Assembly: GCF_000612585.1 (NCBI RefSeq)
Contig: NZ_JFCA01000001.1
Span: forward strand, 1 to 64,000
DNA length: 64,000 nt
Reading direction: 5' to 3'
Source of the DNA: Pseudomonas sp. CHM02
GTDB taxonomy: Bacteria; Pseudomonadota; Gammaproteobacteria; Pseudomonadales; Pseudomonadaceae
In this document: positions 8,705-22,884 of the stretch, piece after piece
How the letters are laid out: the number at the start of each line of letters is the position of its first letter
Position numbering within the stretch: the first letter of the stretch is position 1
Position numbers and translations under genes: made by a program
Notes under the pieces: model-generated
What the model saw: the letters and a program-made list of their open reading frames with translations, nothing else
What the model was told of the DNA's origin: nothing
Database searches by the model: none

Positions 8705-11700
8705 TTATTCCTCCATGGGCTCCGGCGAGGCGGGCCTTGCCAATGGATTGCCGGCTGCATCCAGGCTGGCTTGCGCTACCGCTAAGTCATTACCGGTTTG
8801 CAGGTAGTACCGCCTGAGGATATTGATGCTTAACGGCGACAGTGGATTGCCGCTGAAATCCGACGCGTGATTGAGCGGCCTGGCGAGTTGCAAAAGGTTG
8901 GCAGGAATCTCTTCAATCCGGTTGTCGCTCAAGTCCAGGGTGCCCAGCGCGCGCAGGGTGAACAGGCCTTTGGGCGTTTCGGTCATTCCGGTGTCTTGCA
9001 GGTACAGCGACCCCAATTCGGCCATTTGACTGACATCGGGCGTGAGGCCCAGCAGGTTGTCGCTCAGGTCCAGGTACAGCAGGTTCTTCAGCCCTGACAA
9101 GGCGTCGGCACTGGTCGGCGTCAGTTCGATAGCCGACTCGGTCAGGCTCAGGGTTTCCAGTTCGGTCAGGCTGAACACTGCGGGTGGAATATCACCCAGG
9201 CTGAATTTGGAGATGATCAGGCTCCTGAGTTTGGGGAAGCCTTTGAGTAACCCATCGACTTCGGTGGTGCTGCCCTCGCCATCGAGTTCGATTGACGTGA
9301 CATGGTCAAACCGCGCGCTCAATTGGGGCAGTTCGCCGAGGATGGGGGTATCAAAGGCCAGCTTGTGGGTCAGCTCGGGGCCGTCGTTGTCGTCCAGTTC
9401 GGTCTCGCGGCGCCAGGCGTCTTCAAGCAGCGTTTTGAATGCCCGGCGGTTGACTTGGTCCTGGGCCCGCGTTTGCGCATCCAATGGTTCGTCCAGTATC
9501 GGGTGTCGGGTTGGCACGTCCACCACCCATTCTTCAAGGTCTGTACGCAGTTGAGTGTATTCGGCTTCAAGCCGCTCGATGGCTGGCCCTGCCGCGTCGA
9601 GGTCTCCAGGCAGCTCAAAGAAAAAGCGGTTGGCTTCGCCTTCGGTGAGGGTGGGGTACAGCCTTTGGATCCTGTCTCGCATCGCCGCCGGGGCATCGGC
9701 CCGCAAGTGCTCGCCAGTACGCTGGCAATGCCGTTTGACCTGCATCAACGCTGATCTGCTCAGTGGGTTGCGGGAAAGATCAAAGGCAATGGTTACCGCG
9801 GTGGGCAGCGTGAACGCGCGGTCAGGAACCTGGGTGATCAGGTTGTCGCTGAGGTTGACGCGTTGGCGCTCGACGTTGGTCAGCAGGTCGTCGGGAATCG
9901 CCGTCAGGCCGGTGTCCTCAAGGTCAATACTGGACAGCTTGGGGAGCGAGCCGAAGTCCGGCAGACGCCCCAGTGGGTTATGGCTCAAGTCCAGTGCTCC
10001 CAGCTCGTTCAGCGTGGCCAGTGAGGCGGCGTTCTCGACAGATAATGTGATTGCGCAGTGGGGCAGGCTCAAGGATGAGAGTTGGGGCAGATCCCATAGC
10101 GGGCGGGGAATATCGCCCATGACATAACCCTCGATAGACAAGTGGTTGAGCGTTGGGAACCCCCTGAAAAACAGCGATGACTGCAGGGGGAACGGATCCC
10201 CTGCACCCTTCAGGCGCAATGACGACACCTGTTTGAACGCACCGCTGTCGAGTGATGGGAATGTGCCAATGAACGGTTGCGGGCTTTCCAGCATGTACGT
10301 GGGAATGACCTGTGGGCTGCTCGGGTCCAATTCACCTTCCCGGCGCCAGCAGGCCTGGAGCTTCTCTTTAAACGCGTGTCGCCGGGTTTGCTCCTCGGGC
10401 GTCGTGGCCTGCCGGGCCCAGGTGTCGAGCCCTTCGGACAGCGCTGCATATTCAACTTCCAGGCGTGCCAATTCGATTTGACCCATTTCCAGGTTGCCAG
10501 GCAGGCCAAAAATGAAACGGTTGACTTCGTTTTCGCTGAAGTCGGGAAAGAGCAGGTTGACCTGCCGGGTATCGACGGCTGGGGCGTCAATTTCCCAATA
10601 GTGGCCGGTTCGCTGGAAATAGGCCTTCACCCGCTCCAGGGTGGGGCGCGACAAGGGGTTGTCGGAGAGATCGAGGATCTTTTGGGTGTCGGCGGGCAGG
10701 TCGAATATCTCGCTGGGCAGCTGCGTGATCTGGTTGTGGGAAAGCACGGCCAGCTCCAGCTCCGGTCGGTTGAGCAGGCCGGCAGGTACCGTGGAAATGC
10801 CTGTGTTGGATAGGTCCACAGTGTCCAGATTGCTCATGCGTTCAACACTGGGCGTGAGCCCCAGTGGATTATTGAACAGGTCCAGGGTTCGCAGCCTGGT
10901 CATGGAGGTCAGGGCGCTCAGGCTTTCAGGTGTCAGGGTGATGCCGCAGTCGCTCAGGATCAATGTGTTGAGCGTGGGCATGGCGCTGATGGCGGCGGGC
11001 AGTTGTCCCAACCGGGCATTACTGATGCTGAGGTAGCGAAGGTTGGGGAAACTGCGCAAAAACGCTTCGACATTCAGCGCTGTGTCGTTGCCTTTGATGA
11101 CCAGGTAGGAGATGTGGGCGAAATTCGCTCGCAACGCTGGCAGATCACCCGAGAGCGGATGGAGCGACGTGAGCTTGCGGCCGTTCCGGGTCGGGGGCTC
11201 GAAGTATGAATCAACGGCGGTTTCTTTGCGCCAGCAGCGCAGCAGTTCCTGCCTGAGCTTGTCGCGATTCCCCTGGATGTCTCTGTACTCCTGGCGGCTC
11301 ATGTTCACCTCGGTACCCGGGTAGCGTCGCGGCGTACTGGCGACCCAGGCTGCCAAGTCGCGATCGAGCTGTCGGAACTCCTGGCGCATCGCGGTCAATA
11401 TCGGCAGGGCCCCGCCTGGACGGCCATCCAGATCCCGGATCAGATCGCCGATTTGCTCTGCCGTGTGTGCCGGGAACAGCTCTCGCGCCAATGTCTGTGA
11501 GAGGGGCGGCAGGTTGGGGCCGGCGGCGGGTGCCGCAGGATAGCTGTCCATGCCCAGCAGGCGCAGGTGGGTGCGGGTGTCAGTGGGCGTGTGGGCGGGT
11601 TGGGCGGTGATCAACGTGCGCAAGGGCGCGCGTTCCAGGGCATGGGTGCGCAGGGCTTGCCGAAGGGCGGGGCCTTGGCCGATGTGCAGGCTCAGGGCGT

Positions 11701-14635
11701 TGCGCTGGGCATCGGGAAGGGCCTGCAGAATCGCCGTGTACAGGTCGGTTTCGCCGGACAGCGGGCCGCTCTGGTCGTGTGGGGTGTAGCGACCCTCGGA
11801 TGAGCGGACCAGGGTTCTTTTGATGCGCGCCTTAGGTTTGCCGATGGCATCCAGGAGGGTGGATTCTGGCGCGGGGCTCCTGATTTCAAGGCGCACTTTT
11901 TTTGCCGCCCAGCCGGGCAGTCGCTCCAGGGAGTGCAGGGCCAGTCGATGGGTGTCGATGTCGTCCGTCGAGTCCAGGTACAAGCCATCGTAGGTATGGT
12001 TGACCCTGGCCTCATCCCGCAGTGATTGCGCCAACTCGTTCAAGCGCGCAGGAACCGTCCCTTGGTCGACCTCCTTGAGTTCCTGGCTACTGGCCGTTTC
12101 TAGCAAGGCATCGGCTGCGCTGAGCGGCAGGCCGGGTGTGTTGTCGACCAATGCTTGCTGTCGAGGGGCGGTGGGGGTGTCCAGCTTCTGGTAACGGGTA
12201 TTGAACAGTTCGGCTCGATGAGAATGGGCCAGCCCGGCCAGTTTTTTCCTGAGTTTGAGCGTGCGATTTTCCACAGAGGTGACCGGGTCGCCGAAGGCTT
12301 CTCCCAGTAAGGTTTTGCGTTGTGATTCATCCAGTGCTTCCAGCAGGGTTTTCAGCAAGTCACCGTTTTTAAGCTGGGCTTCGTGTATCTGCACCACACT
12401 GGCGTTCGTTTCGCCGGGCAGCTCCCAGAGGGTTGTGCCCTGGGCGTCCAAAAAGCGCAGGGTCTTGGCTTTTGGCCAAAGGCCCAGGTTGGCGAGCAGG
12501 TGCAGTTGGGTTTGCACATCGGCGCGCCCATACACCGCCGGGTCATTGCTGTTCATTTGGTCGATGAAGTCCTGCAGTGTCTGGTCGATCTGCAAGCGTT
12601 CAAGGGTGTCGATCAGCAGGGGCGGCGGCTGGTGCTGGTTGACGTGCATCTTGCGCAACGCGCCGTCGGTGATGCCGCTGATGCGGCGCGCATCGGCCAG
12701 TTGTTCATCACTGAGTCCCGCGGTTTTGGGGCCTTGGCGTTTCATGAGGGTGGCGCTGTCCCAGCTCAAGGGGGTGTCCAGTTCATTCAGCCAGGCGCCC
12801 TTGCCGTTGGTCAGCAAGGGCGGGCGGTAGGCGTTGGTGCGGGTGGGGTGTTGCAGGTAGGGTTGTTGGGTGACCGGATCGGTCTGTACCACGAAGGGTT
12901 TGTCCGAGAGCAGCAGGATGTTTTTACCGTTGTAGGCATGCAAACCTTGAGGGTTTGGATAGGAGTGGCTGGCCAGTTGGAGGTCGTGGGCGTAGGGCGC
13001 GAGGTCGGGCTTCCAGAGCCGGGTCTTGCCATTGGGCAGGGTGACGGGTCTGAGGCCGTCGAAAAACGTTACGGCATCGGCGGGCAGCAGCGTGCGCAGG
13101 GCGCCCGCAGCGATAGGGGGGCCTGCGATAAACAGGCCCAGTTGTATGCCTTGCTCTGCGAATGACAGCAAATGTCCGAATGCTTCGGTCACGTCGCCCA
13201 CCGCCCAGTCGATGATCCATTCAAAGGCGTCGTCGAGCATTTGGTAGGCGCTGTAGCCGAGCATCAGCAGGCCCACGGGAGGAACGAACGGGGCGGCGAT
13301 GAATGCTGCGATTTGCAGGATAGCCGAGGCGACTTTCTGCACGATGGCCCAGCGCTCCCAGCGTACGCGTTGGTCGACGATGGCAGTGGACACCGCGAGG
13401 GCACGGGCATCGTTGAACACCTTGCTGAGTTTGGTCTGGAACAGGTGGCTGAACAGATCCCCGCTGATGCTATTGGCGCTGAAGGTCAGGTGTGGCCGGT
13501 CGATGGGCGTCTCGCGCCAGGACGGCAGCGGATCGCCGCGGGTGTGCGGGTGCCAGGTGACCCGGGTCAGCCTGCGGTTGAGGTCGGCGAAGAAGGGGCC
13601 GCGTTCTGCGTGATTGACGAAACGGCTGAAGAACGCTTGGTACTTGGCGTTACGCAGGTTGTTGCCCAACGCGGTCATGAAGTCGACGAGTGTGGGGTAG
13701 TGCTTGAGCGGCGCGTAGGGGTCGCCCGGGATATAGGCGATAACGCTTACCGCGTGACGGCTGCCGATGTTCTCGGCAAACAGCACGATGCCGGTAAGTG
13801 CGGTCGACATGATGGTCAGGTTGTAACACTGCAGCGGGTAGCAGGTGCCTGGGTGGTCGTCGGTGCTGAGCAGGCGTTGCAGGCGTATGACGGACAGGTC
13901 ATCCGGCAAATCGCCTTTCATCGAGGCCATCTGCAACGCGACGCTCAGGTCTGCCACCTGGCTTTGCTTGAATTTCAACTCGAGGCTGGTAGTGGCCACC
14001 GGGTTCTTGAAGTCAAAGAATTGCTCAAGGTAGTGCTGGTACTTGCCGCCGATGTCCAGTTCCCGGCACAGCGCGGTGAATTGTGCCACTGTGATCAGTG
14101 TGTCGAGCGCGGGCAGGCTGTCGAATTGACCCGTGCTGGTGGGTTTGGTGATGAAGCCTGATTGCGCTTCGAATACCTCGCCGGCTTCAAAGTTGTGCAG
14201 GGCGGCGTCCAGCAATGACACGGTCCAGGTTCTTGCCGCGCCTGAGCGAACAGCAAACCACGGAATCGTCAGGGGGATGTAGAGCCGCAAATACGTGGTC
14301 CTGACGTCACGCTCGATACCGAAGCGCTGCTTGAGCAATTGCTGTAGCAGGGGCGCGCCGAAGTTTTGCGGTGATTTCAGGTTGGCCATGGCCTGATCGA
14401 CCTGGTGTTGTGTCTTCCAGGCGGTATTCATGCGGTTTTTCAGGGTGTCATGATCTTCGGCCGTGGCGGTTTTGTACCACGCGGGGAAGTCCGGTTTTAC
14501 GTTGTTCAGTGCGGTGCGCCGGGTAGAGGAAAGGTTGGGCAGCCAAGCGGGAACGGCTTGCGCGAGAATATCGACGTGCAGGTCTCGATAAGTCGGCAGG
14601 TCCGGGGGCAGGAGGGACGTGGTGGGTTGGGTCAC
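8705..14635 (-). CDS. Giant leucine-rich-repeat protein with dermonecrotic-toxin-like N-terminal region
   Basis: This is one uninterrupted frame of about 1,976 residues. A GTG at 14719 would add 28 residues; the GTG at 14635 (start MTQPTTSLLPPDLPTYRD) looks more natural, but neither has a strong Shine-Dalgarno. The first ~1,000 residues, including a hydrophobic pair of helices (VASAILQIAAFIAAPFVPPVGLL and GLFIAGPPIAAGALRTLL), resemble the DUF6543/dermonecrotic-toxin-like region common in large Pseudomonas proteins. The last ~900 residues are three copies of a module made of a helical segment with LPGxL...RLExEY...RRA/HFK..L..xWRRExELD followed by LRRs (LDLSDNPLS type), at about 11500-10600, 10560-9730 and 9680-8790. 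The protein ends at EPMEE right after LRR block three. I see no NEL-type ubiquitin-ligase domain (no CxD after the LRRs), which often ends such proteins. No signal peptide is evident. It is transcribed against its neighbours and sits between argR and aruC. Confidence 0.88.
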   Translation of the reverse strand: MTQPTTSLLPPDLPTYRDLHVDILAQAVPAWLPNLSSTRRTALNNVKPDFPAWYKTATAEDHDTLKNRMNTAWKTQHQVDQAMANLKSPQNFGAPLLQQLLKQRFGIERDVRTTYLRLYIPLTIPWFAVRSGAARTWTVSLLDAALHNFEAGEVFEAQSGFITKPTSTGQFDSLPALDTLITVAQFTALCRELDIGGKYQHYLEQFFDFKNPVATTSLELKFKQSQVADLSVALQMASMKGDLPDDLSVIRLQRLLSTDDHPGTCYPLQCYNLTIMSTALTGIVLFAENIGSRHAVSVIAYIPGDPYAPLKHYPTLVDFMTALGNNLRNAKYQAFFSRFVNHAERGPFFADLNRRLTRVTWHPHTRGDPLPSWRETPIDRPHLTFSANSISGDLFSHLFQTKLSKVFNDARALAVSTAIVDQRVRWERWAIVQKVASAILQIAAFIAAPFVPPVGLLMLGYSAYQMLDDAFEWIIDWAVGDVTEAFGHLLSFAEQGIQLGLFIAGPPIAAGALRTLLPADAVTFFDGLRPVTLPNGKTRLWKPDLAPYAHDLQLASHSYPNPQGLHAYNGKNILLLSDKPFVVQTDPVTQQPYLQHPTRTNAYRPPLLTNGKGAWLNELDTPLSWDSATLMKRQGPKTAGLSDEQLADARRISGITDGALRKMHVNQHQPPPLLIDTLERLQIDQTLQDFIDQMNSNDPAVYGRADVQTQLHLLANLGLWPKAKTLRFLDAQGTTLWELPGETNASVVQIHEAQLKNGDLLKTLLEALDESQRKTLLGEAFGDPVTSVENRTLKLRKKLAGLAHSHRAELFNTRYQKLDTPTAPRQQALVDNTPGLPLSAADALLETASSQELKEVDQGTVPARLNELAQSLRDEARVNHTYDGLYLDSTDDIDTHRLALHSLERLPGWAAKKVRLEIRSPAPESTLLDAIGKPKARIKRTLVRSSEGRYTPHDQSGPLSGETDLYTAILQALPDAQRNALSLHIGQGPALRQALRTHALERAPLRTLITAQPAHTPTDTRTHLRLLGMDSYPAAPAAGPNLPPLSQTLARELFPAHTAEQIGDLIRDLDGRPGGALPILTAMRQEFRQLDRDLAAWVASTPRRYPGTEVNMSRQEYRDIQGNRDKLRQELLRCWRKETAVDSYFEPPTRNGRKLTSLHPLSGDLPALRANFAHISYLVIKGNDTALNVEAFLRSFPNLRYLSISNARLGQLPAAISAMPTLNTLILSDCGITLTPESLSALTSMTRLRTLDLFNNPLGLTPSVERMSNLDTVDLSNTGISTVPAGLLNRPELELAVLSHNQITQLPSEIFDLPADTQKILDLSDNPLSRPTLERVKAYFQRTGHYWEIDAPAVDTRQVNLLFPDFSENEVNRFIFGLPGNLEMGQIELARLEVEYAALSEGLDTWARQATTPEEQTRRHAFKEKLQACWRREGELDPSSPQVIPTYMLESPQPFIGTFPSLDSGAFKQVSSLRLKGAGDPFPLQSSLFFRGFPTLNHLSIEGYVMGDIPRPLWDLPQLSSLSLPHCAITLSVENAASLATLNELGALDLSHNPLGRLPDFGSLPKLSSIDLEDTGLTAIPDDLLTNVERQRVNLSDNLITQVPDRAFTLPTAVTIAFDLSRNPLSRSALMQVKRHCQRTGEHLRADAPAAMRDRIQRLYPTLTEGEANRFFFELPGDLDAAGPAIERLEAEYTQLRTDLEEWVVDVPTRHPILDEPLDAQTRAQDQVNRRAFKTLLEDAWRRETELDDNDGPELTHKLAFDTPILGELPQLSARFDHVTSIELDGEGSTTEVDGLLKGFPKLRSLIISKFSLGDIPPAVFSLTELETLSLTESAIELTPTSADALSGLKNLLYLDLSDNLLGLTPDVSQMAELGSLYLQDTGMTETPKGLFTLRALGTLDLSDNRIEEIPANLLQLARPLNHASDFSGNPLSPLSINILRRYYLQTGNDLAVAQASLDAAGNPLARPASPEPMEE

Positions 14636-14799
14636 GGGAAAACGCCTTTGCGTGATGAATAGGCGTGAGAGCAGAACAATTTCGCGTGGCTGGCCGGGGG
14701 TAGATAGATAGCCAGTCACCCATGACGTTGCAGCTATCCTGCTCGAGCACCTGCCGCTGTGACGCGCCAGCGTTTAAACTGCGCCATTGCGATGCTATT

Positions 14800-16165
<1,366 letters not shown>

Positions 16166-16229
16166 TGGACCGCTCGGCGTCCGAACAATCGGGCGCCGAA
16201 CACAAATTCCAAAGGCCGGACTGGATCAA

Positions 16230-16322
16230 ATGTGGGAGCTGGCTTGCCTGCGAAGACGGTGGTACAGGCAACATCTGTGCTGACTGACACGCCGTAATCG
16301 CGGGCAAGCCCGGCTCCCACAT
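16230..16322. repeat. REP-type inverted repeat pair
   Basis: TGTGGGAGCTGGCTTGCCTGCGA faces CGCGGGCAAGCCCGGCTCCCACA across about 45 bases in the aruC-aruF gap. It is a REP doublet inside the operon, so it is probably transcribed and could form an RNA hairpin. Confidence 0.7.
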
Positions 16323-16411
16323 AGATTTGTTTACACCGTGAGAGCGGTGTGAGCAGTTCTCCTGTCCGGCATTTTTCCCTCTGTGAGTTTTTCGAGTTAA
16401 GGAGTGACACC

Positions 16412-17431
16412 ATGCTGGTGATGCGCCCCGCGCAAATGGCTGATCTGGGCGAGGTACAGCGTCTGGCTGCGGACAGCCCGATTGGTGTCACCTCCTTGCC
16501 GGACGATGTGGAACGCCTGAGCGACAAGATCGCCGCCAGCGAAGCGTCTTTCGCGGCCGAGGTCAGTTTCAACGGTGAAGAGAGCTACTTCTTCGTGCTC
16601 GAAGACACCGAGACCGGCAAGCTCGCCGGCTGCTCGGCCATCGTCGCCTCGGCCGGTTACTCGGAGCCGTTCTACAGCTTCCGTAACGAGACTTTCGTGC
16701 ACGCTTCCCGCGAGCTGAAGATCCACAACAAGATCCACGTGCTTTCCCAGTGCCACGACCTCACCGGCAACAGCCTGCTCACCAGTTTCTACGTGGTGCC
16801 GGAGCTGGTCGGTTCGCCGTGGTCGGAACTCAATTCCCGTGGCCGCCTGTTGTTCGTCGCCAGCCACCCCGAGCGCTTTGCCGACTCGGTGGTGACCGAA
16901 ATTGTCGGCTACAGCGACGAGAACGGTGACTCGCCGTTCTGGGACGCCATTGGCCGCAACTTCTTCGACCTCAACTACGCCGCCGCCGAGCGCTTGTGCG
17001 GGCTGAAAAGCCGTACCTTCCTCGCCGAGCTGATGCCGCATTACCCGATCTACGTGCCGCTGCTGCCGGACGAGGCCCAGGAAGCCATGGGCCAGGTGCA
17101 CCCGCGTGCACAGATCACCTTCGACATCCTCATGCGCGAAGGCTTCGAGACCGACCATTACATCGACATCTTCGACGGCGGCCCGACGCTGCACGCACGG
17201 GTATCGGGCATTCGCTCGATCGCCCAGAGCCGTGTGGTGCCGGTGAAGATCGGTGAGATGGTCAAGGGTGTCGGCCGCCAGTACCTGGTGAGCAACGCGC
17301 AGTTGCAGGATTACCGCGCGGTGATGCTGGAGCTGGACTACGCGCCGGGTAAACCGGTGACGTTGGACCTCGCAGCGGCCGAAGCCCTGGGTGTTGGCGA
17401 AGGCGCGAGCGTGCGCCTGGTAGCGGTTTAA
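16412..17431 (+). CDS. aruF: Arginine/ornithine succinyltransferase, alpha subunit
   Basis: AruF with AruG forms the heteromeric enzyme that succinylates arginine (and ornithine) with succinyl-CoA, the first AST step. The 339-residue product starts MLVMRPAQMADLGEVQRLA and carries AstA-family signatures such as CHDLTGNSLLTSFYV and DIFDGGPTLHARVSGIR. The frame is open upstream to 16349, but the ATG at 16412 with AAGGAGTG just before it is the natural start. aruF and aruG are clear paralogues encoded side by side with a 51-base gap. Confidence 0.95.
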   Translation: MLVMRPAQMADLGEVQRLAADSPIGVTSLPDDVERLSDKIAASEASFAAEVSFNGEESYFFVLEDTETGKLAGCSAIVASAGYSEPFYSFRNETFVHASRELKIHNKIHVLSQCHDLTGNSLLTSFYVVPELVGSPWSELNSRGRLLFVASHPERFADSVVTEIVGYSDENGDSPFWDAIGRNFFDLNYAAAERLCGLKSRTFLAELMPHYPIYVPLLPDEAQEAMGQVHPRAQITFDILMREGFETDHYIDIFDGGPTLHARVSGIRSIAQSRVVPVKIGEMVKGVGRQYLVSNAQLQDYRAVMLELDYAPGKPVTLDLAAAEALGVGEGASVRLVAV

Positions 17432-17482
17432 AAAGAGAGTTTCGCGGGTGGCTGACAACAGCGGCCCGTTCGAGGAGATAGC

Positions 17483-19974
<2,492 letters not shown>

Positions 19975-20096
19975 TGTAGGAGCCGACTTTGTGGTGAGCG
20001 GGCTTGCCCCGCGCTGGGCAGCGAAGCAGCCCCGGAATTCGGCGGCGTACCCGTCGGGGGGCGAGCCCCCTCACCACAGCAAGCCCGCTCCCACAC
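19975..20096. repeat. REP-type imperfect inverted repeat
   Basis: TGTAGGAGCCGACTTTGTGGTGAGCGGGCTTGCC faces a run ending CTCACCACAGCAAGCCCGCTCCCACA. It shares its core with the element at 2688-2826. It fills most of the aruD-aruB gap. Confidence 0.65.
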
Positions 20097-20160
20097 TTGG
20101 TTTGTGGTGTATTCAAGTCATTTTATGCCTATAAAAACAGATGTTCGTGGAGCCTCGCCG

Positions 20161-21507
20161 ATGAAATCCTATGAAGTCAATTTTGACGGTCTAGTGGGGC
20201 CGACCCATAACTACGGCGGTTTGTCCTACGGCAACGTCGCGTCCCAGAGCAACAGCCAGCAGTCTTCCAACCCGAAGGAAGCGGCGTTGCAGGGCCTGCA
20301 AAAAATGAAAGCCCTGATGGACATGGGCTTTGTGCAAGGTGTACTGGCGCCCCAGGAACGTCCTGATGTGGCGGCCTTGCGCAACCTCGGTTTCAGCGGC
20401 ACCGACGCCCAGGTCATCCAGCAGGCCGCCAAGCACGCCATGCCGCTGCTGGTCGCGAGCTGCTCGGCGTCGAGCATGTGGGTGGCCAACGCCGCCACCG
20501 TCAGCCCGAGCGCCGACACCTTTGACGGCCGCGTGCATTTCACCGCCGCCAACCTCAACTGCAAGTACCACCGCAGCATCGAACACCCGACCACCAGCCG
20601 CGTGCTGGGGGCGATGTTTGCCGACCAGAAGCACTTCGCCCATCACGCTGCATTGCCGGCGGTGGCACAGTTCGGTGATGAAGGCGCGGCCAACCACACA
20701 CGTTTCTGCCGCGACTATGGCGAGGCGGGCGTAGAGTTTTTCGTGTACGGGCGCAGCGCCTTCGACACCCGTTACCCGGCACCGCAGAAGTACCCGGCGC
20801 GCCAGACCCTCGAAGCGTCCCAGGCCGTTGCACGCTTGCACGGCTTGAAGGATGAGGGCGTAGTCTACGCCCAGCAGAACCCGGCCGTGATCGACGCCGG
20901 CGTGTTCCACAACGATGTGATCGCGGTGGGTAACGGCGAAGTACTGTTCTATCACGAGGACGCGTTCCTCAATACCGAACAGATGCTGGGCGAGCTGCAA
21001 GGCAAGCTGGGCAAGTTGGGCGGCAACTTCCAGTCGGTGTGCGTGCCCCGTGCCCAGGTCAGTGTCGAGGACGCCGTGCGTTCCTACCTGTTCAACAGCC
21101 AGTTGCTGAGCCGCGCCGATGGCTCGATGCTGCTGATCGTGCCGGAAGAATGCCGCGCCAACGTACGCGTCTGGCAGTACCTGCAGGGCCTGACCGCTTC
21201 CGGTGGGTTGATCCGCGAAGTGAAGGTGTTCGACCTCAAGCAAAGCATGCAGAACGGCGGTGGCCCAGCGTGCCTGCGTTTGCGCGTAGCCTTGAACGAA
21301 ACGGAACTGGCGGCGGTGAATCCAGGCGTTATCATGACTGCGCCGTTGTACGACACGCTGACCCAATGGGTCGACAAGCACTACCGCGACAGCCTGCGCG
21401 AAAGCGACCTGGCTGACCCGCAATTGCTGCTTGAGTGCCGGACGGCACTGGATGAACTGACGCAAATCCTTAAACTGGGCTCGGTTTATCCTTTCCAGAT
21501 CAATTAA
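20161..21507 (+). CDS. aruB: N-succinylarginine dihydrolase
   Basis: AruB (AstB) removes two ammonia and CO2 from N2-succinylarginine to make N2-succinylornithine. The 448-residue protein has the amidinotransferase-superfamily beginning [19 protein letters not shown], a conserved [17 protein letters not shown] segment, a histidine in [19 protein letters not shown], and the predicted nucleophile Cys371 in [12 protein letters not shown]. An upstream GTG at 20104 would extend it by 19 residues; ATG 20161 gives the family N terminus. Confidence 0.96.
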   Translation: MKSYEVNFDGLVGPTHNYGGLSYGNVASQSNSQQSSNPKEAALQGLQKMKALMDMGFVQGVLAPQERPDVAALRNLGFSGTDAQVIQQAAKHAMPLLVASCSASSMWVANAATVSPSADTFDGRVHFTAANLNCKYHRSIEHPTTSRVLGAMFADQKHFAHHAALPAVAQFGDEGAANHTRFCRDYGEAGVEFFVYGRSAFDTRYPAPQKYPARQTLEASQAVARLHGLKDEGVVYAQQNPAVIDAGVFHNDVIAVGNGEVLFYHEDAFLNTEQMLGELQGKLGKLGGNFQSVCVPRAQVSVEDAVRSYLFNSQLLSRADGSMLLIVPEECRANVRVWQYLQGLTASGGLIREVKVFDLKQSMQNGGGPACLRLRVALNETELAAVNPGVIMTAPLYDTLTQWVDKHYRDSLRESDLADPQLLLECRTALDELTQILKLGSVYPFQIN

Positions 21508-21545
21508 CGCCACCTTCTTTTACGCCCTATGCTGAGAGCTATTTT

Positions 21546-21836
21546 ATGACCACCGACACCCTGAAACTGATTCTTGAAGACACCGACGGCACTCAGCTGG
21601 AAACTTCCTGCACCCGCGTCGCCGTAGTCTGGCAGGGCAAGGAAATCTGGATCCAGCACGACGGCCGCGGCCAACTGCTGATCGGTGTGGACGTGGAAGA
21701 AGGCGACGCCGAGTACGCCAACCTGCTGATGCGCCCGCTGGCCACCAACCTGATGAGCCTGCAACTGGAAATGGAACCGGCCGACGTCGAAGGTGATGAC
21801 GACGATCACGTCCACGGTCCTGGCTGCAACCACTAA
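21546..21836 (+). CDS. Small acidic protein of the aru operon, unknown function
   Basis: The 96-residue acidic protein lies 38 bases after aruB and 11 bases before aruE, so it is part of the AST transcript. A homologue occupies the same place in other Pseudomonas aru loci as I recall. Visible features are an acidic stretch (EGDDDD) followed by a His/Cys-rich tail HVHGPGCNH that could bind a metal ion. No signal peptide or membrane segment is seen. I do not recognise a characterised family and assign no function. Confidence 0.85.
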   Translation: MTTDTLKLILEDTDGTQLETSCTRVAVVWQGKEIWIQHDGRGQLLIGVDVEEGDAEYANLLMRPLATNLMSLQLEMEPADVEGDDDDHVHGPGCNH

Positions 21837-21847
21837 GGAAGCTGCTT

Positions 21848-22852
21848 ATGCTCGCCCTCGGCAAACTGCTTGAACTGACCCTCGCCGGTCGCGAACCGGC
21901 GCAAAAAATTCAACTGACTGTCGACGGCGTGCAGATGCGCTGGCTCAGCGAGGGCGCGCTCGAAGTGCGCCCTCCTGAAGCGAAGGACAACGGCAGCGAC
22001 CTGCTGCTGTCGTCCGGCATCCATGGCAACGAAACCGCGCCGATCGAACTGCTCGACCGCCTGTTGCATGGCATCGCCCGTGGGGAGATCAAACCCCGTT
22101 CCCGTATTCTGTTCCTGTTCGGCAACCCCGAGGCCATGCGCCGCGGCGAGCGTTACCTTGAACTGGACGTCAACCGGTTGTTCAACGGCCGGCATGAAAA
22201 AAACATCGGCCCCGAAGCCATGCGCGCCGCCGAGCTGGAACAGCTGGCCCGCAGCTTCTTCAGCCTGCCGGGCCGTTCGCGGCTGCATTACGACCTGCAC
22301 ACGGCCATTCGCGGCTCGAAGATCGAGCAGTTCGCCTTGTACCCGTGGAAGGAAGGTCGCCAGCATTCACGTCACGAGCTGGCACGGCTGAACGCGGCCG
22401 GCATGCAAGCAGTGCTGTTGCAGAACAAGACCTCGATCACCTTCACGGCGTTCACCTATGAACAGCTGGAGGCCGAAGCCTTTACCCTGGAATTGGGCAA
22501 GGCGCGGCCGTTCGGGCAGAACCAGGGTGTGGACGTGTCTCGCCTGGAAACGCGCCTGAAGCAGATCATTGAAGGCAACGAGCCGCACACCGAGAGCCTC
22601 GATGGCCTGCAACTGTTTGCCGTCTCCCGTGAAGTCATCAAGCACAGCGATGCCTTCCTGCTGCACCTGCCGGCGGACGTGGAAAACTTTTCGCCATTGG
22701 CTCAGGGTTACCTGCTGGCCGAAGACGTGGCCAAGACGCGTTGGGTGATCGAGGAGGAGGGCGCGCGCATCATCTTCCCCAACCCGAAGGTGAAGAACGG
22801 TTTGCGAGCGGGGATATTGATTGTGCCGACCACGGACGCTGGCCTGGCATAA
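21848..22852 (+). CDS. aruE: Succinylglutamate desuccinylase
   Basis: AruE (AstE) hydrolyses N-succinylglutamate to glutamate and succinate, the last AST step. The 334-residue zinc enzyme has [13 protein letters not shown] with the first zinc ligands His59 and Glu62 and [12 protein letters not shown] with the third histidine. ATG 21848 comes 11 bases after the preceding small gene. It ends the operon. Confidence 0.95.
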   Translation: MLALGKLLELTLAGREPAQKIQLTVDGVQMRWLSEGALEVRPPEAKDNGSDLLLSSGIHGNETAPIELLDRLLHGIARGEIKPRSRILFLFGNPEAMRRGERYLELDVNRLFNGRHEKNIGPEAMRAAELEQLARSFFSLPGRSRLHYDLHTAIRGSKIEQFALYPWKEGRQHSRHELARLNAAGMQAVLLQNKTSITFTAFTYEQLEAEAFTLELGKARPFGQNQGVDVSRLETRLKQIIEGNEPHTESLDGLQLFAVSREVIKHSDAFLLHLPADVENFSPLAQGYLLAEDVAKTRWVIEEEGARIIFPNPKVKNGLRAGILIVPTTDAGLA

Positions 22853-22884
22853 AACTCAAGTTTGACTCAATCAAATGTGGGAAA

